In this document: positions 33,720 to 48,080 of the stretch, piece after piece | Layout of the letters: the number at the start of each line of letters is the position of its first letter | How positions within the stretch are numbered: position 1 is the first letter of the stretch | Assembly: GCA_038501195.1 (NCBI GenBank) | Contig: JBBPUQ010000002.1 | Location: 1,488,001 to 1,552,000 of the forward strand | DNA length: 64,000 nucleotides | Direction: 5' to 3' | Source: Nemania diffusa | Taxonomy: Eukaryota > Ascomycota > Sordariomycetes > Xylariales > Xylariaceae | Made by a program: the position numbers and the translations under genes | Notes under the pieces: generated by a model | Databases searched by the model: none | Seen by the model: the letters and a program-made list of their open reading frames with translations, nothing else | What the model was told of the DNA's origin: nothing

Positions 33720-36700
33720 TTAGAGGGTTGAGGCCCCTGAAGATTTGACAGTCGGTCGGGGTGTAGGCTCGTCACTCGAGCTGACTCGCACAGTTGTAGC
33801 TGGACGAGGCGTTTGATCGGGGTCATCAGTCCCAAGAACCGGGGTGGTCTCTGGGGTAATACGACCTATAGATCCCGATGGTGATTGAGTAGTGGGAATA
33901 GTTAATTCGCCTGCTTCCTCTGATGGAGTGACGACCTGGGTCACAGGTTCTGTTGTGCTGTCAGATGCGATTGCAACACTATCATGACTATTCGCCCTCA
34001 TCATTTCAATGCCCAGCCTTGAACTTGGGGGTAAGGCCTTGGCGCGTGGGCCACGATCACGAGAAGTGTCTATCTCCTCGTCCTCATCATCTGCCGAATC
34101 GCTACCTTCATGTCGTCGCCTTTCTAGATGTTCACGCCTTGACTTTAGCTTCTCTAAGGATTGATGTGGAGCTAGCATTCTCTGCCCCTGCCCCTCCATT
34201 TGCGCAGGGGCTGATTGCTGAGACACCAGCGTTATTGGTGGTCGAGGTGCCGAGCCCGACAGGATCTCATCCGCATTGATACCGAGACCTGCTTCGTCGC
34301 CCCAGTCGCCCGTCGCTTTACGAGACAACACGATTGGTATGTCATCTGTGACCACCGATTCCGAATCACCAAATAGGCTAGAACTGATCGAGTCTTCTCG
34401 GCTGGATCCGCGAAACCCACTTCCAGGGCGAGCATACCCAGAAGATGCTGAAGTTGGACTATCTTCGAGGCGCGCACTAATGGGTTTGATGGCAGAAATG
34501 GGGTTGGGAATAGCTATTGTATAGTTTTGGGAGGCAGGTGGCTTCCATTGGCACAAATTGGAGATAACTTCAACTAGTTTCGAAATACTAATTGGTTTCT
34601 CTACAAGCGAATCAAAGTAATGCGGGGCCTGTAGCTCTTTTAAGTAAGCTGTGATAGCAACAATGGGCGTATGGGCATTAACGTTCTTGACTTCACGGAC
34701 CATACGAGCGACATCGCTTCCGCTGGTTCCTGGAAGTTTGAATTCAGTAAAGATAATGTCGAATTTGACCTCGCCCACAGCGTATCGAACAGCCTCCTGG
34801 CCGGTAGATACGGAAATAGTACGACAACGGAGCTTTTCTAGAAGCTTCTCCATAATCATACGCGAGACAGGATGATCTTCGCAGATAAGTACATCCAGAG
34901 AGCGGAAAGTTGGGCTATCGAGCATGATTGCAGACATCCGACGGGAGGATTGGCGACGGCGTTGGACCTTGAGCAAGGCGTTCGCCCGTTCACCGCTCTC
35001 ATTGTCTGACGAGGACGGGGACATGTCAAACACTTGGCTTCTGCGGTTGCGGTGATGGGCGAGAAGCTCCACTGCCACAGGACTACTTTCTTGAGAGCCA
35101 ACAGTCAACGATCGGGAACGTGTTGATGATCCACTGGCCTGTCTCGGTGTGGCAACCAACTTCTGCGGTGAAATTGCTAACGGAGGCGGCGCTCCTTTAC
35201 CCTTCCCAGGGGGCGCAGCTGTGCTGCTTGCAGATTTCTGGAGGTTAGGGATCGATTTTGGGGAATCAAAGCCACTAGGCTGCAATGTACCCGTTACCGA
35301 CTGTTGAGAAAAGCTGGACGCATTGCTAGACGCCTTTCGACGGCCCTCTGGGCCTGGTCCTGTGTGGAATGAGACTAAAAGTGGCGAGGAAGGCTGTGAG
35401 GCTCGGCTTGGAGACGAGTTAGCATGGCTAGTAGCGGAGGGCGAAGCCGGACGTTGCGATGCGGAAGCTTTAGCGTTCGAAAGGCTCCTCTGCACAGGCA
35501 TTGATATAACTGGACTGCCCTCTAGACTGGGAAAAGGTGTTGTGGAACTCTGTGTGCTACTAGGACTCAGGACAGCCTTATTCTGGGCCGCCATTGCTTG
35601 AGCCTTTAGCTGCACAATGACATCTTTATTCGCTTTCTCAAGCACCGTAAGATTCTTGAAAGCAAAAGAACCAAAGTCATCGGAAGCCACCGGTTCGCTT
35701 GTTCGGCGGCTCTTGAGATCTCGAATATGCGGTGGTATATGTAGTGGCATCAGACCCCGTTTAATTTGGTTAACCTGAATCTGAGATCGAGGCCGGGACA
35801 GGGCATCATGTGGCCGATCAGGATAATCTGGGGTTGAGGCAGTGGGAGGAGTTGCTTGATCCTCCATTTCCTCGGTAAATGACTGCAGCGTAGCGCCACG
35901 TGAGTCAAAATATTCCGTGTCTTCCGGATTCTCTGGCTGCGGAACAAACTGCGCCTCATCCTGTAGCAATGTATCCCAATTCATACCAGAAAACCACGGA
36001 TGGCACCGAATCTCTTCGCCGCCAGAAACAAATTTGTCTTCTAGATTCTTTCCTAATCTCTGCTGGGGATCAACACAGAGCAACCGGTTTATCAAATCTT
36101 TAGCCTCCGGTGAAACCATGTCTTCATCATCTGGCCATTCGATCCTACGAGCCAATATGTTCTCAAAAACTAGTTCGGCCTCATTTGCGTGAAATGGGGG
36201 GAACCCGTAAAGGAACTCGAACATAATGCAGCCTACAGACCACCAATCACTGCTTTCATCTTGTAGTCCGCCGCTGATAGTCTCGGGGGCAAGATAATCA
36301 GGAGTTCCGACAAATCTCCGGTTGGTATCTTGCGGGTCAAATAGAGCCATGTGAGGGGGGAGCATACTTGACTGGGGTGGCGTATTTCGATGGAGTTCAC
36401 TGTTCTGGCTGCCTGTTTGGTGAAGATCGGGAGAACCAGCGCCTTCACTCCCCTCATCGTGTGGAGAACGACCGCTAGACTGGGTTGACTGGGTGGAGGA
36501 TATGTCGTTGAGAGAGAAATTTGACAACATATGTGTGAGTGTTTCACTACCTCCACTGTCACTCCGTTGGCCAGATATTCGACGAGGTTCTTGGGAAACA
36601 TGGGACAAATTGAAATAGGAAGGTTGCGCAAGGTTGATGTCCGGGTGTATCTGAGGAGTGACGCTTGGAGAATGGTGGGGGCCGTGTAGGTCAAGCGAGG

Positions 36701-39413
36701 CTGACCGAGAAGACGTAACTGACGTTGAGCGTGCAAAAGGGCCGGTTTTGAGGAGATCTGGAGGTTTATCTGAAGGAGCACTGTTGAGGGCTCGCTTTTG
36801 ACGACCAATGAGACCCATTCGTGAAAGTCCAAAATCGGTCAATTTGAGATGACCTTTCTGATCGATTAAAAGATTATCAGGTTTCAGGTCCCGATGTATA
36901 ATACCACGGCTATGCAGATGTTCAACTCCTAGGATTACTTCACCAAGATACTTCTTTACCCAATCCTCAGGCAGCCCGCCTAGGACTTTGACGAGAGAAG
37001 CACAGTCACCGCCATTTAGGTACTCCATGACGAGGTATAGGTAGTCTTTACTTGAGAACGTCCAGTAGAGCTTTGCCACAAAGTCGCTCTCGCCCTGCCA
37101 CATCATGATAGCCCGTTCAGCTTTCACATTAGTGACCTGATTCTTCGCAACCATGTCTGCCTTCTTCAAAACTTTGATCGCAAAGTATTCACCAGTGGAT
37201 TTCTTTTTGGACAAATAAACGCTCCCAAAGGCACCCTTGCTGATAGGCTTGATGATCTCGAAGTCTTTGATGGAAGGCGGGACTGCCCGTGCTAGAGGTG
37301 GCGGATTTGATGCACTTAACCGAGGCGACGTCGGCCGATTATGGAAATCTGGGAACGCCGTAGAAGATTGCCGACGATGATGAGGGATTATTGCTGGAGA
37401 AGCGAATTCACTATACGGCAGCATCGGAGAAGCTTCCGGGGAAGCAACGCCTTCTTGACTAAACTGCAAATTACGTGGTTTCGATATTCTCAAGGGAGAC
37501 GAAGGTTGAGTGCCTCTAGAAGGGGATTCCTGTCGGTGTGGCGAGGAGGTACCCGTGAGGATCAAACTACGTCTGTTATGTTGCCGAGAGTTGGCACCGC
37601 GCCGTAGACCACCAAATTCAGAGATAGGGGAATCAGTGCGAGGCGCAGGTCTAGAGGCAACAGAGGCAGATCTACCGCTGCCGTCACTATCTCCAGCATC
37701 ACTTTCGATCAAGATTGAATCTCGACGTACCCCTAAGGCATCCCGGTGAGACTTGGGTGTAGGACATTCTCTAGGGCTGCTCGACCTAGTTGACTCGATA
37801 GTGGCTGAGAGACCTTTCCCCTTTTCACCGAGTTCTATGTTCTTCAAGGCGCGTGTTAACGATGAAGGAGTCTCGCAAGGCTCATGCTGTACAGTTTCTT
37901 CTGTCAATGGTTCTAGGCCCATTTCCTCTTCTAGTTCTTCCATCTCGATATCTTCGTCTTCGGTGGAATCACTAAGGCCCGCTGCTATACGAGCAGCCTT
38001 GCGCATCGCCTCATCAATGCAATTCTGGACATGAACAGCGAACTCAATGCGGATGCGTTCAGAATATTCGATGATCCTACGATGACGGAAGACAGCATCT
38101 ACTTTGTTTCTCGCTACTTTTTCAGTGTCCGCACATAGAAGAGCTAGACCTTGTTCTTGTTCGATTGTGTTGGATCCGGGCGATTGCCATTGGAGCACTT
38201 GAGATATTCGGGATTCTGATTGCGGAGACTGTGTGCGAAGCTCACCCAAACCTTGCGAGGCAGATTCTTTAATTGCAGGAGGGCTAATCTCGATGGAGGT
38301 ATCACAAAGATCAAGGAGTAGTTCAACGATCCGAGCTTGTGGCCGTCGAACAGCAAATGACCGGGATCGAGAATGCCCAAACCCAGTCGATCTATCCCTA
38401 GACGATGGCGTAGGGGAAGCTCCTCCAGGAGACGACGTGGTAGAGGTTGGACCAATTGGTTGGCCCTTGTATTCAGCAATTGGGAGCGATGAAAGGTCCG
38501 ATGTTTGGCGACTATTACGGGCTTCCAATGCGTCTAGCACTTTGACAATTGCATGCCGGTGTTCGGTTAAATTTTCTTGTGCCATTTGGACATCCATCTC
38601 GGCCCGGTGCTCTTGTAAGCAAAGCTCGGTGTGCTTTTCAAACCACCAAGACGGAATTTGGCGCTCACAGATCCTACATAGAACTGGTGTCGGTGCTGGC
38701 GGCTGATTAGCAGGATCATCTTGGCCGGACTCGGCCAGTTGTGTCAAATAGCCGGCAAGTATCTCTGCTCCTGACCCGAGAGATTCGACTAGTAGGGGAG
38801 GGAGGTCAATCTTGATCTCACGAGGTGCAGCCCATGGACGTATCATCCACATGGTCTAACATCACAGTTAGAAGATCGAGTAAAAACAATACTACGGAGG
38901 AGGGGGGCGAGGGGGGCTTCTTACGTGGCTTTCGCCGCCTGTAGCACGATCATAAACCATAATGCCTTGGGCTTCTAGCTCGATCGGTATAGGTTCCGCC
39001 TCTCCAGGCTCAGGCTCCTTCACAGCTTCGGCGGGGTACAGCTTGGACATAGGTCCGAGGCAAACAGTAAAGCGGATGTACTGACTGCGCGAGTCATCCT
39101 TCTTCATTAAGTCGATAGCTTCGGAAAAGGCGTTCTTGTTCTCGCTAACGATATGGTCGGCAATAGGAGATTTCTCGACGATGCTTGGCTGTGTACCGAT
39201 CACGTCAACCCAAGATGGGCTAACCCACTTAATCGTAGTATCGAGGTTGAGATCAACAATGACATTCAGGGTCTGCTCTGCGGCCTCGCGGAGCTCTCTT
39301 CGCTCTTCCCTAATGTCCTCGCTCATAGACCTCTCCATCATGGCAGTGCCGAGAGCCTGGGCTCTGAGAGACCTGACGCCGGGCGGCGCCAACTTGGTGG
39401 GATCAAGATCCAT
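33720..39413 (-). CDS. RIM15: Rim15-type PAS / AGC protein kinase / receiver-domain protein
   Basis: Exons 39413-38925 and 38855-33720 (69-nt intron, GTAAGA...TGTTAG) encode 1874 residues. Order: PAS domain (about residues 30-135, TLNVIVDLNLDTTIKWVSPS); a C-x2-C...H-x3-C zinc-finger-like motif near 222; the kinase domain (about 690-1120) with ISKGAFGSVYL, FAIKVLKKAD, IIHRDLKPDNLLI, LTDFGLSRMG and VGTPDYLAPETISG; and a receiver-like domain (about 1480-1590, LDVLICEDHPVSRM to VEKPIS). Between the DFG and GTPDYLAPE segments lies an insertion of about 170 residues, the split activation segment typical of Rim15/Greatwall kinases. In yeast Rim15 integrates TORC1, PKA and Pho85 signals, controls entry into quiescence and phosphorylates endosulfines to inhibit PP2A. 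The receiver has Glu (codon 34743-34745) where Asp is normally phosphorylated. The ATG at 39413 is followed closely by the PAS region. Confidence 0.95.
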
Positions 39414-42400
39414 TGTAGAAAGAAAGAAAGAGAGACAGGACGACTCAGTTGCGCGCTAGCAGCATCGGGCAAATAACTTTCTCCTCGTAGACGAGGAGTC
39501 AGTGAGGTTGCGGGGGCGCAAACGCGTCGCCGGACGTCAGACGTCAGACGTAGTTCGCGTTGAATGCAAATCAGGATTCTATATAACTTGACACAATGCA
39601 GAGCCAGGTGGGCTGGCGGGGAGCCAGAGTCAACAGCTGGCAAGGACCCGAGACATGACGGTAGTTGACGGGCGCAAAAGCTGTGTGAAGAGGTTGTCGA
39701 TAGCCCTTGGTCGCTTGGATCGGTGGTCGAGGACGAGGCAGCCTGATCCCGCGTTGGGAGCTTCTGCCCAGGCCGTATCTTGCAGTGTAGTGCAGTTCGG
39801 TGGGATATCTTTGGGGCGATTCCTGTTGGGAGCAAGTCAGCCGTAGAAAAAAGGAAAGATGTGATGTTGAAGATGGAGATGGAGAGAAAAAAAAAAAAAG
39901 AAGGCAACCTACACCTAATAGTCGGAGAGCAGCAGTTGTCGACTTGGCCAGTAATAGTACAATTTAATTGTAAGGTTGTCTTGTCTCGCCAGTCTCGCGG
40001 GGGAGGGAGGAGTGTCGGGGGTCAGTGAAGAACCGGTAGTCGACGTCGCGGAAGTGAAGGGAATTGGAGATGCTTAGGTAGTTGGTACAGAGTACACTGT
40101 GGGACTCTTGGCATGGTGGTGTACCTACCTAGTATAGGTAGCGTAGGTGGTTGCCTAGGTACCTGTGTACCTCCCTAAGTTTACTTTTACTTTACTTACG
40201 TATAGTACGTCTCGTGCCCATAATTGCCAAAAACACCGAGCATCCAGCCAACCGGTAGTCTAGTTGATAGCCCGGTCTTTGGGGAACAAAGACCCCGTGG
40301 CCCAGCAATCCGTTGCTATTCCCTTCACTATCCTTTTCAAAGTTAAAAGAATAAATTATATAAAGCGGGAACAGTAGACATGAACAAACTGTACGTTTAG
40401 GTTTAGCGAACTTTTTCCACGCAGACCAGTAAACGCTGAATACTACCTAAAATTCAAGTATCTTAGGTATAAGTGCCCAAGTAAGGTGGGTACCATAGTG
40501 CTCCGGTAGAACTCACGTTATAGCTACATGTACCTTGGTTGGCTTCGAATGGACCTCTATCAGGTAGATTTTTCTGCACCATACGTAAGGCAAAACAACG
40601 ATAACTACATTTCTTTAAAAACATAATATAAACTATTATATCCTTCCCTTTTTCTCATGCTAGCGTTAGTGAAATATCATGTGATTTGAACTCCCTTTGA
40701 TAAAACAGCAAAGCTTTAACTACCTAACTAGGTAGCATAAAAGCAGTCCATGACGACTTAGCTCCTTGTAAGTGCCTACCTGGTACCTACAGACAGCACT
40801 GTATTCATAAAGGGAATTTTTCTATATAGGTATCTAATAATAAATATCCCTGACAACCACCGTTGAAACAACCACGCAATGCCTTGCCTACATACTCGTA
40901 CAAGGTAGGTATATCAACATAAGGTCAGAGCAGTCGAGTGATTTGTTGCTTGTCCAATCCTTTACGCCTACGTTCCAAGCATGATAAAAGGAGACTAAGG
41001 CATAGCTTACCAATCTAGGCGAGTTGCTTAGGCCAATGGGAACAATTGCTAGTAAATAGGCCAAAGACAGCCGGCGGCAGCAGATGGGTCATCCATCATG
41101 CTCGACATGTTTACATACGAAGACCAATGCATGATATACAACAGAGGTAGTGGCAATAGGTTAGGTAGGTACTGGTCCAGTATAATACAGCCGCCACCCT
41201 TCCAGTGCTTGCTCCGCTTCTCTTAGCTTAGCCCTGCATCTGTCACCTTCTATTTCCCTTACTGTAGGTAGCTACCTATGTAGGTACTCTGTACCCCTGA
41301 CACGCAAAAAAAAATAAAGAGGGAAGTGATCAGTCGTCACATATGTACTATATGTACGTAGTATGTGATGATACCAGGTATACTGCAAAGCCGTTACTTA
41401 TTTAGTTCACCCAAGACAGGAATCACCATTTCCTGCTCACCGTCTGTTTCTCAAGCATCTAGGCGCAGACGGTACTATACCACACGACATACCCCACGAT
41501 TGTATGCATTCATTCATTCATTCATTCTCCTCCTGAGTGGCACAAGCAAAGCAAATCCCTTTAGGAACAACCACAGGTATGTTGCATACCTGTTGCATAC
41601 CTACAAGTATAGGTACGCATATGCGCAGTTCATATGCGTAGTTAGTCTGATGGCATGACCATTCTCGATCCACAAGACTAGACTAGGGGAACTGCTCGCG
41701 GTTCCCTCGACAAATCAACGCTTGTCCCAGCAGACTTTCGACATTGGCTTCGACACCCCAAGCTCTTTCTTTCATCCTGTCTTTCTTGGTACTCAGTTGG
41801 GGACTGACTACCTATCCAGACTACTGGCTTGACCCCGGACTTTTGGCCACACCAAGCCTTTCTCCTTTTACGTCTTAGTCTAGAGGCCCGAGATGGGGGT
41901 TGCAGCACATTAGCGCATCCCTTTCCGTTGTGATGGGTACAATTGAAGTCTTACAGCCGGCTTGCGGACAAACAGGCATCTCGGGAACCGGAACGCATAC
42001 ATGGAGGGCAAAACTAGCTTCCCGGTGCCATGGCTTCGTCAGGTATGCCCGGAGCTTGTGTGATAGGTATATGGTATCTATCTATGCTACACAGATACCA
42101 GGAGGCGTTCAAGATCGACAGGCTTACTTCCATACAGTAGGTAACCTACCTACTGACATAGGCAATATTCATCCTAGTAAGCACCTATGATTCAATGCCA
42201 TCATATGCATATGCCGAAGAGCTACATGCTATCGTAAGGCACCTTATATTGGCAAAACATATAGAGTGGTAAGATGTACATCCTAGTCCTCACCATCTCG
42301 AACATGGCTTGCATGTCAGCAATGCACATCGAAGGGAGCAGAGGCGGTCAAACCAAGCTACTTAGTACGTCCAAATGTATGGAACGTCTACGATACTGCG

Positions 42401-45400
42401 CGATAGCAGCGATGCAACAACAGGTACATATTAGGTATTGCCTCATGTAGCGCAGGTCTACATGGTATGTATTCGAAAGATTGTACTTATACAGAATACC
42501 TACCTACTGTGTAGGTATGTATGCCGGTATCACCGTATTCTGATCTGACGGCGGCATGAGAACCGGATGAACCACAAAACCCACAGGCCACAGACCACAA
42601 CAGTCTATCTCAAGAGTCTATCAAGAGATACTGAAACGACAACGTCCGATATCGATCCCAGCATCCACCCCAATATCCACAGCGTCTCCAGCGTCTCCAG
42701 CGTCCAACCCACGATGGTCGTCGCAACGGTTTTCATCACCCCACCACCACCTAGAACAGGTCTCACTTACATACGCATACTTACGCATGCTTCTGTTTCG
42801 ATAACTCATACAGCGTATGTACGCGTATGTATGCGTAGATAGAACCCATTGAACCCGTGGGAACCCATGGGCCTGTGTGTTATGTATGTGCGTATGTAAT
42901 AACCCATCACCTGTTTTCCCGACGACGCCCATGCAGCAAATGCACCCTTCCCTGCAGAAAGCTGCCGGTGTTATTATTGCTGCGTACTATGTATGTATGC
43001 TTGCATGAGTATGCGTGTGTACCGCTCTTCCGGCAGCAGCCAATCCCATCGTCGTCCTCGCCCTCTACAGACATATACCCACCCTCTACTATGTATGTTT
43101 GTGTCGCGGGCAAGCTAGAGACCTTAGAGATTATCGCCAATCCCCCCCATTGACCACTAGGAATCCCCGAATTTCCCACACCGATCCCCCAAGAAGCACG
43201 TCAAGAGCACGAGGAAGATGACGACCCCCCGCGCGCGCTCCCTGCGATTGATCTTCGCTCAGTCCTACGTTGGCCATGTACTATCCTTCCCCTGAGCACC
43301 AGTCGAGATCGCGATCTTGATGTGTTCAGCTAATCAATTCCAGTCAAGCTAGTAACGTAGAGGGTACGAGATATCAAACCAGTAGCACCGGCGCACAAGC
43401 TGATTGCCTTGTACAGAGGTCTGGTGATTGAAAATAATTGATCGATGCACCCGAACTGCGCAGTACATAGTAAATGCATACATACAACGCGCATATAGTC
43501 GACTCGGACGGACATCGGATGATGTCAGGACGCTTCGACGCTATTCAGGACCCGAGTCACTGTATTAGACTGTATCAGGACGTGGGACCTCGTGCCACCT
43601 TTTGTCTAGTTCCTGTCTCAGCCGCCAGCTCAGGTTTTCAGCTTCTACACATGGATATCTAGACTACTATGTAGATTCATACTGTTCAGAGCTTCAATGC
43701 CCCCATCGACCGTGTACTATGTATGTGTGCCGTTCTCGACGGCTAACCATCCGAGCTAATCATGAGACAATTCCGCCAGGATTTACATACCGACCCTTTC
43801 CCACAATCTGGGTAGTGAGTTGATAACCAACGGTATGAGGGCGGGGAGGGGGCTGGTCTAGAACTTATCGGGTGCCACCACTTCAGAGAAACCTGCAGTC
43901 TGCGACAATCTTTGTGAGAATCGGGACTGCTACCCTGCTCGCTAGATACATATGCGTACACTAGATATGCACCCCAGACGAATTGCACAAGTGCCTCCCT
44001 TCTCCTCCTCCTTGCGATCTAGTCATTGTCGCGACTTTTTGTCGAGCAGGAACGCATAACCAAGTCACAGCATCGGGGAGCTGGCTGCAGCTTTAGGCAA
44101 AAAGACCTCTGATGACCATCAATTGCTAAAGTGTTACCGGTGAGCGCCGCCAAGACTGGTTTTTGAAACCCACGGATAAGGTTCTTATGCTCGTCAATCG
44201 AGATGATTGCCCTCCTCGACGACGCTCCCCGTCGCTGGAACGTCTTGATTGATCGCTTCGTGGATCGCTGTTCCGACCCTTTGTCAGCCAAATGTTGGTT
44301 CGCTCACGATCCCTGGCCGCTCGGGCCATCTAGCAAACCCCTCGTCTGATCACGACAGCAGATCGTCGCGCGGAAAACGTCGGGTCATGACGTAGATATG
44401 ATATCTATGAACCCGACCGATACATATCGAGAAGGTCGACCGTCTCTCCTGCTGTGTATACGCGTAGTCAGTAATCTACTATGTAAGGAGCTAATCTATG
44501 AAGTTGCTGGTATGTGATGTGATGGTCAAATCGTATAGCGCTGTACACGTGTGATCAAACTCGTGGTTTGTGGATCGAGGTGTAATGACTGTGCGTGGCT
44601 AAACTACTCCTCGCACTATCACATTTATACTTCCTCATGTTTCTTTTACGCATACGTAGATGGGTTTCATTAGCTCGCCGAAGCTAACTAGCCCTACCAA
44701 CGTCAGTGCACCCATGACCTTACATGAACTCACGCTTGATCTTGCCCATCCCTAAATGTACACATCGGCCCCTTCCGTCCATCACCCCAAGACACCTTGA
44801 AGCCCCCCGTCTTTTATCACGCACGCGTGTCTGCCACCCGGTTGTCATCGGCATACGTCCGTCTCTCAAAGCTCCATCCGACCTACAAAGGACGCAATCG
44901 GAGCCGAAAGGTCTAACACCCAGCATTTCGATATGCCGGGCTGGACCTTAGATCGTACGGAGATCAGCTGAGGAAATAAGATGCAGGACGACCATAACTG
45001 GTTCTCTTCTCTCGGGGATGGAGTGTCGCAAGATTGACAGTAGCACCATTCAGACTCTACATAATGACTATACGTACTGTGTAGATAGTAGATGCAATTG
45101 CAGCGGGTGAGTATAATACTACAATCCTATCTATGCCCCTATAAAACCTATTTTGTCAAGTACCCGCGCTAGGCGGAGTTCTCGGGACTCGTTATCGGAA
45201 GGGTTTCCGTGTAAGTAGCTGAGGGAAAGGTACCTATCTCATTACATGGTAGTCTACAGTTGGAGTGGCAAACGGTACGTGCCAGATGAGTTTATTATGC
45301 TCAAGCCAAAAGCAAACGGCTTCGCTATGATTAAGAGCAACAAGACTATTGGCCAAGTTTTATATGTTATACCTACCTAGATACACGAATTAGAAAGCCA

Positions 45401-47911
45401 TGTCGGTCAAAACTCTCGCAATAAATCTTCTAGCTCCCTGGCTATAGCACTAAAGGATCTATGTAATCGGTGACTGTCATATAAAAGCTACAAGCATCAG
45501 TTTAGTAAGTGATGTGCCAGATAACACATACCGTTTCACTCTCAACGACTTAGACTCAACGTTAGAGTATAGTTTTACTAAGTAAAGAGGAGCTTATACC
45601 AACGTTGTTCCCCTGGGTAGTGGGTTTGTCGGGCGTGTTTGACGCTGATACGGATTTTGAGTATTCGAGGATGTTGTCGATGTTGGGTATATGGCTTGGT
45701 AACAAACCCAACAAGAGTGTGATAATGGCGGTCACGAGTTATAAATGTAGCAAAGTAAGGTACTATAGCGCCAGTGATTTTTAAACAAAGTATGCACGAC
45801 ATGGAGTTTCTCTAAAAATGCTTGTAGTTGGCAAGGAGGACATAGCCGACCTCGTTAGCCATATTTTGAGCGATTCGAAACTATTAGGTATATTTCTACA
45901 GACAACACATAACTCAGCAATAAACAACTTTATCAGATATTATGTCTTTGCGTCTTCGACTTAAACTCGCCGGCCGAAATGGCTACTCGTAAATTTTAAG
46001 GTATATGAACATAACATTGCTCCAAGCGCCCATCCTTGAACGGACTGCTCTTCCGTGAGACTTCATCATAGCAAGCTAGTGTACTATTTTGAGTCTCATT
46101 TTCTCAACAAGTTTGACTTTCATTATTACTACATAGTTGTAATTATTGATTAGAGCTACTGTCGATTGCAACCCTATCCTCAACTCTAGTATTTGGAACT
46201 ATAGCTTGCGGGAAACAACGATCGTTTAAATAGTGATGCGTAGCGCGTCAGGTCTTAGCATGTTGTAGTTTTTCCCTAATCATCGCCAAATAACACACCT
46301 CAGTCTTTTTCTATATACTCTAGGTACTAGCTGCTTGATGTCGAGTACAACTCCTCTTCACAAATACTTACTCTTTTCTCCCTGTATAACAGCAGCCCTA
46401 CGCTCCCACCCAACACAAAGCTACCCCGTTCACAAGGAGTACCCCTTTTCCATCATGCCCTAAGAATCGTGACCTGAGGAATGCGTATCCTAATTAGGGC
46501 TTTTATACCGAAGATACCGCTGATTGGCACGGCCCAAAACAGCGATTTTTTGGCCACCAGTTTATGACTTGTCGTTGTGCGACAGCTGCTTCCGAATCGT
46601 CTCCCCGAACTGCATCAGCCTTCCGCGAAATACCACTCGGGTTCGCGCGGGGGCCGGGCTTGTGATACGTCGATAATCTCAAAGCTAGATTTGTCACAAC
46701 GTACTACGACGGATATGGGATTGACTCACTTGATTGGAAGGCATATAACCCCCCTTTCTGCATGGCTGAGAGCCATGAACTGTCTTTAACGCGTATATTT
46801 TACTCTTGCTACTCCTGCGAGCTCCTGAAACCCTCAGTGAGATTTTACCACAAGTGGGCATTACTGACTCCAGTATTAAAAACGTGGCGTACTTGGCGGT
46901 ACCCGTGGTGCGTTTCGAGTCATGAGGGTACGTTACTGTATCGACCGCTTGTTTGAACTGTCCTTTAATGCCTTGATACACTTAGCCTGCATTATACAGC
47001 AAGCTCTACCGAGAGGCGTCAAAATAGTGCCTAGCTTTCAAGGTATCAATCACCCGCTTTTGTCGACATTATATGACGACAGACAGTATAAGCAACTTAC
47101 AACTAACAGCCCGGACCCTAACTATATACTAGTAAGAGCCTCCGTCTCAAGAAGCCTTGACTTTGTGCATCCTTTTTCTGTCACATTCATGATTCATGCC
47201 GAGTACTTTTTCAATCCCTGCGAACCATCTTACTGTTGGCTCAAGCTACAATAATTAGCACTTATATCTTGAAAGCTTCCTAAGAAGATATTGCGACATT
47301 ATTTTACAATGCTAGCTTTGCCGCACCAATACCTAAATTGGAAAGTATTGTGTTATTGAATAGTCTACGACCCAGAAGTTAGGATAGAGAAGAAGCATGT
47401 GCGGTTCATTATCACAGCAACAAGGAAACTAGATAAGCTATACTTACATGACGCAATACATGCGGTCTGGAGGTCGTTATCATGTAGTTGAGTCCTGGCA
47501 GAAGGTTGCCTAAAATTTCGGCCCCCGCGGGTGCGTGGCCGGCGGGTGGGAGGCTCTACTAATCCCCAGGCGGTGATACTTTCTGTTTGATCCTTCCGAA
47601 TAGAGCCATTAATTCGGTATTATTATGGCAAAGTCGTTAGGAGGCTATAAGGATATCACTATCAAGATGATCAGAGAAGATGGAACTGAGAGGATGTGAG
47701 AGGTGGCGTAGGAGGTGTAATCGACGATGGGTACCGATATAGTCTTTAGTTATTACTTAATAAGCAGCCGTTAATTTTATCCCTTCTATAGTAAGTACAT
47801 ACCTAGTCATTGTCGTGTTGGAAATGTGTGCCTGGCGGCACCTGCGACTGGGCGTTAATGCTGTAGATAATTGTAGTCTATGTAACTATATAACTGCTAT
47901 TGAAAACAATG
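39414..47911. other. Gene-poor region
   Basis: More than 8 kb with no supportable gene. Open frames stay below about 110 codons, apart from the antisense/leader frame at the Rim15 start. The DNA contains many TACCTA/TAGGTA strings (for example 40125-40170, 42130-42155), TATGTATG/CGTATG runs (42770-43000), a CATT run (41507-41527), and an A/T-rich part from about 45.1 to 47.3 kb with many TpA steps that may be old, RIP-mutated repeat DNA. The part next to 39.4 kb is the Rim15 promoter and leader. I could not find a tRNA or 5S gene by eye. Confidence 0.5.
41507..41527 (+). repeat. CATT microsatellite
   Basis: Five consecutive CATT-type units in the gene-poor region. Confidence 0.8.
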
Positions 47912-47919
47912 CAAATATA
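47912..47919 (+). repeat. Target site duplication, left copy (CAAATATA)
   Basis: The octamer CAAATATA directly precedes the left inverted repeat of the element at 47920 and is repeated exactly at 48605-48612, right after the right end. An 8-bp duplication is typical of hAT-type transposition. Confidence 0.85.
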
Positions 47920-48080
47920 GAGCCCACCTGCATACGCCTCGATTTCATCCTAGATGCGCCATGCCCCCACTTAGTTTGATTATCCAAGTACTACCGCGTA
48001 CCTACCTACCTACCTACTTACTACATAGCGATTACTTTTCTACCGAATTATTTGCTATATTTACTTGACAGGTTGAAATA

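Noticed and set aside
36233..36832. 199-codon frame inside Rim15
   Set aside because: Out-of-frame shadow of the kinase domain on the same strand; the kinase motifs are in the other frame.
39338..39907. 189-codon open frame on the minus strand over the Rim15 start
   Set aside because: It begins at a non-ATG codon, overlaps the real Rim15 start in another frame and has no family features; it is leader plus shadow.
40236..40312. Possible tRNA or small structured RNA around GGTAGTCTAGTTGATAGCCC
   Set aside because: The A-box resembles a tRNA, but no B-box (GGTTCGANTCC type) or acceptor stem pairs were found.
46922..47254. 110-codon frame in the gene-poor region
   Set aside because: No recognisable domain and no splice partner, and it lies in A/T-rich DNA; it could be a remnant of an old element but nothing supports a gene.
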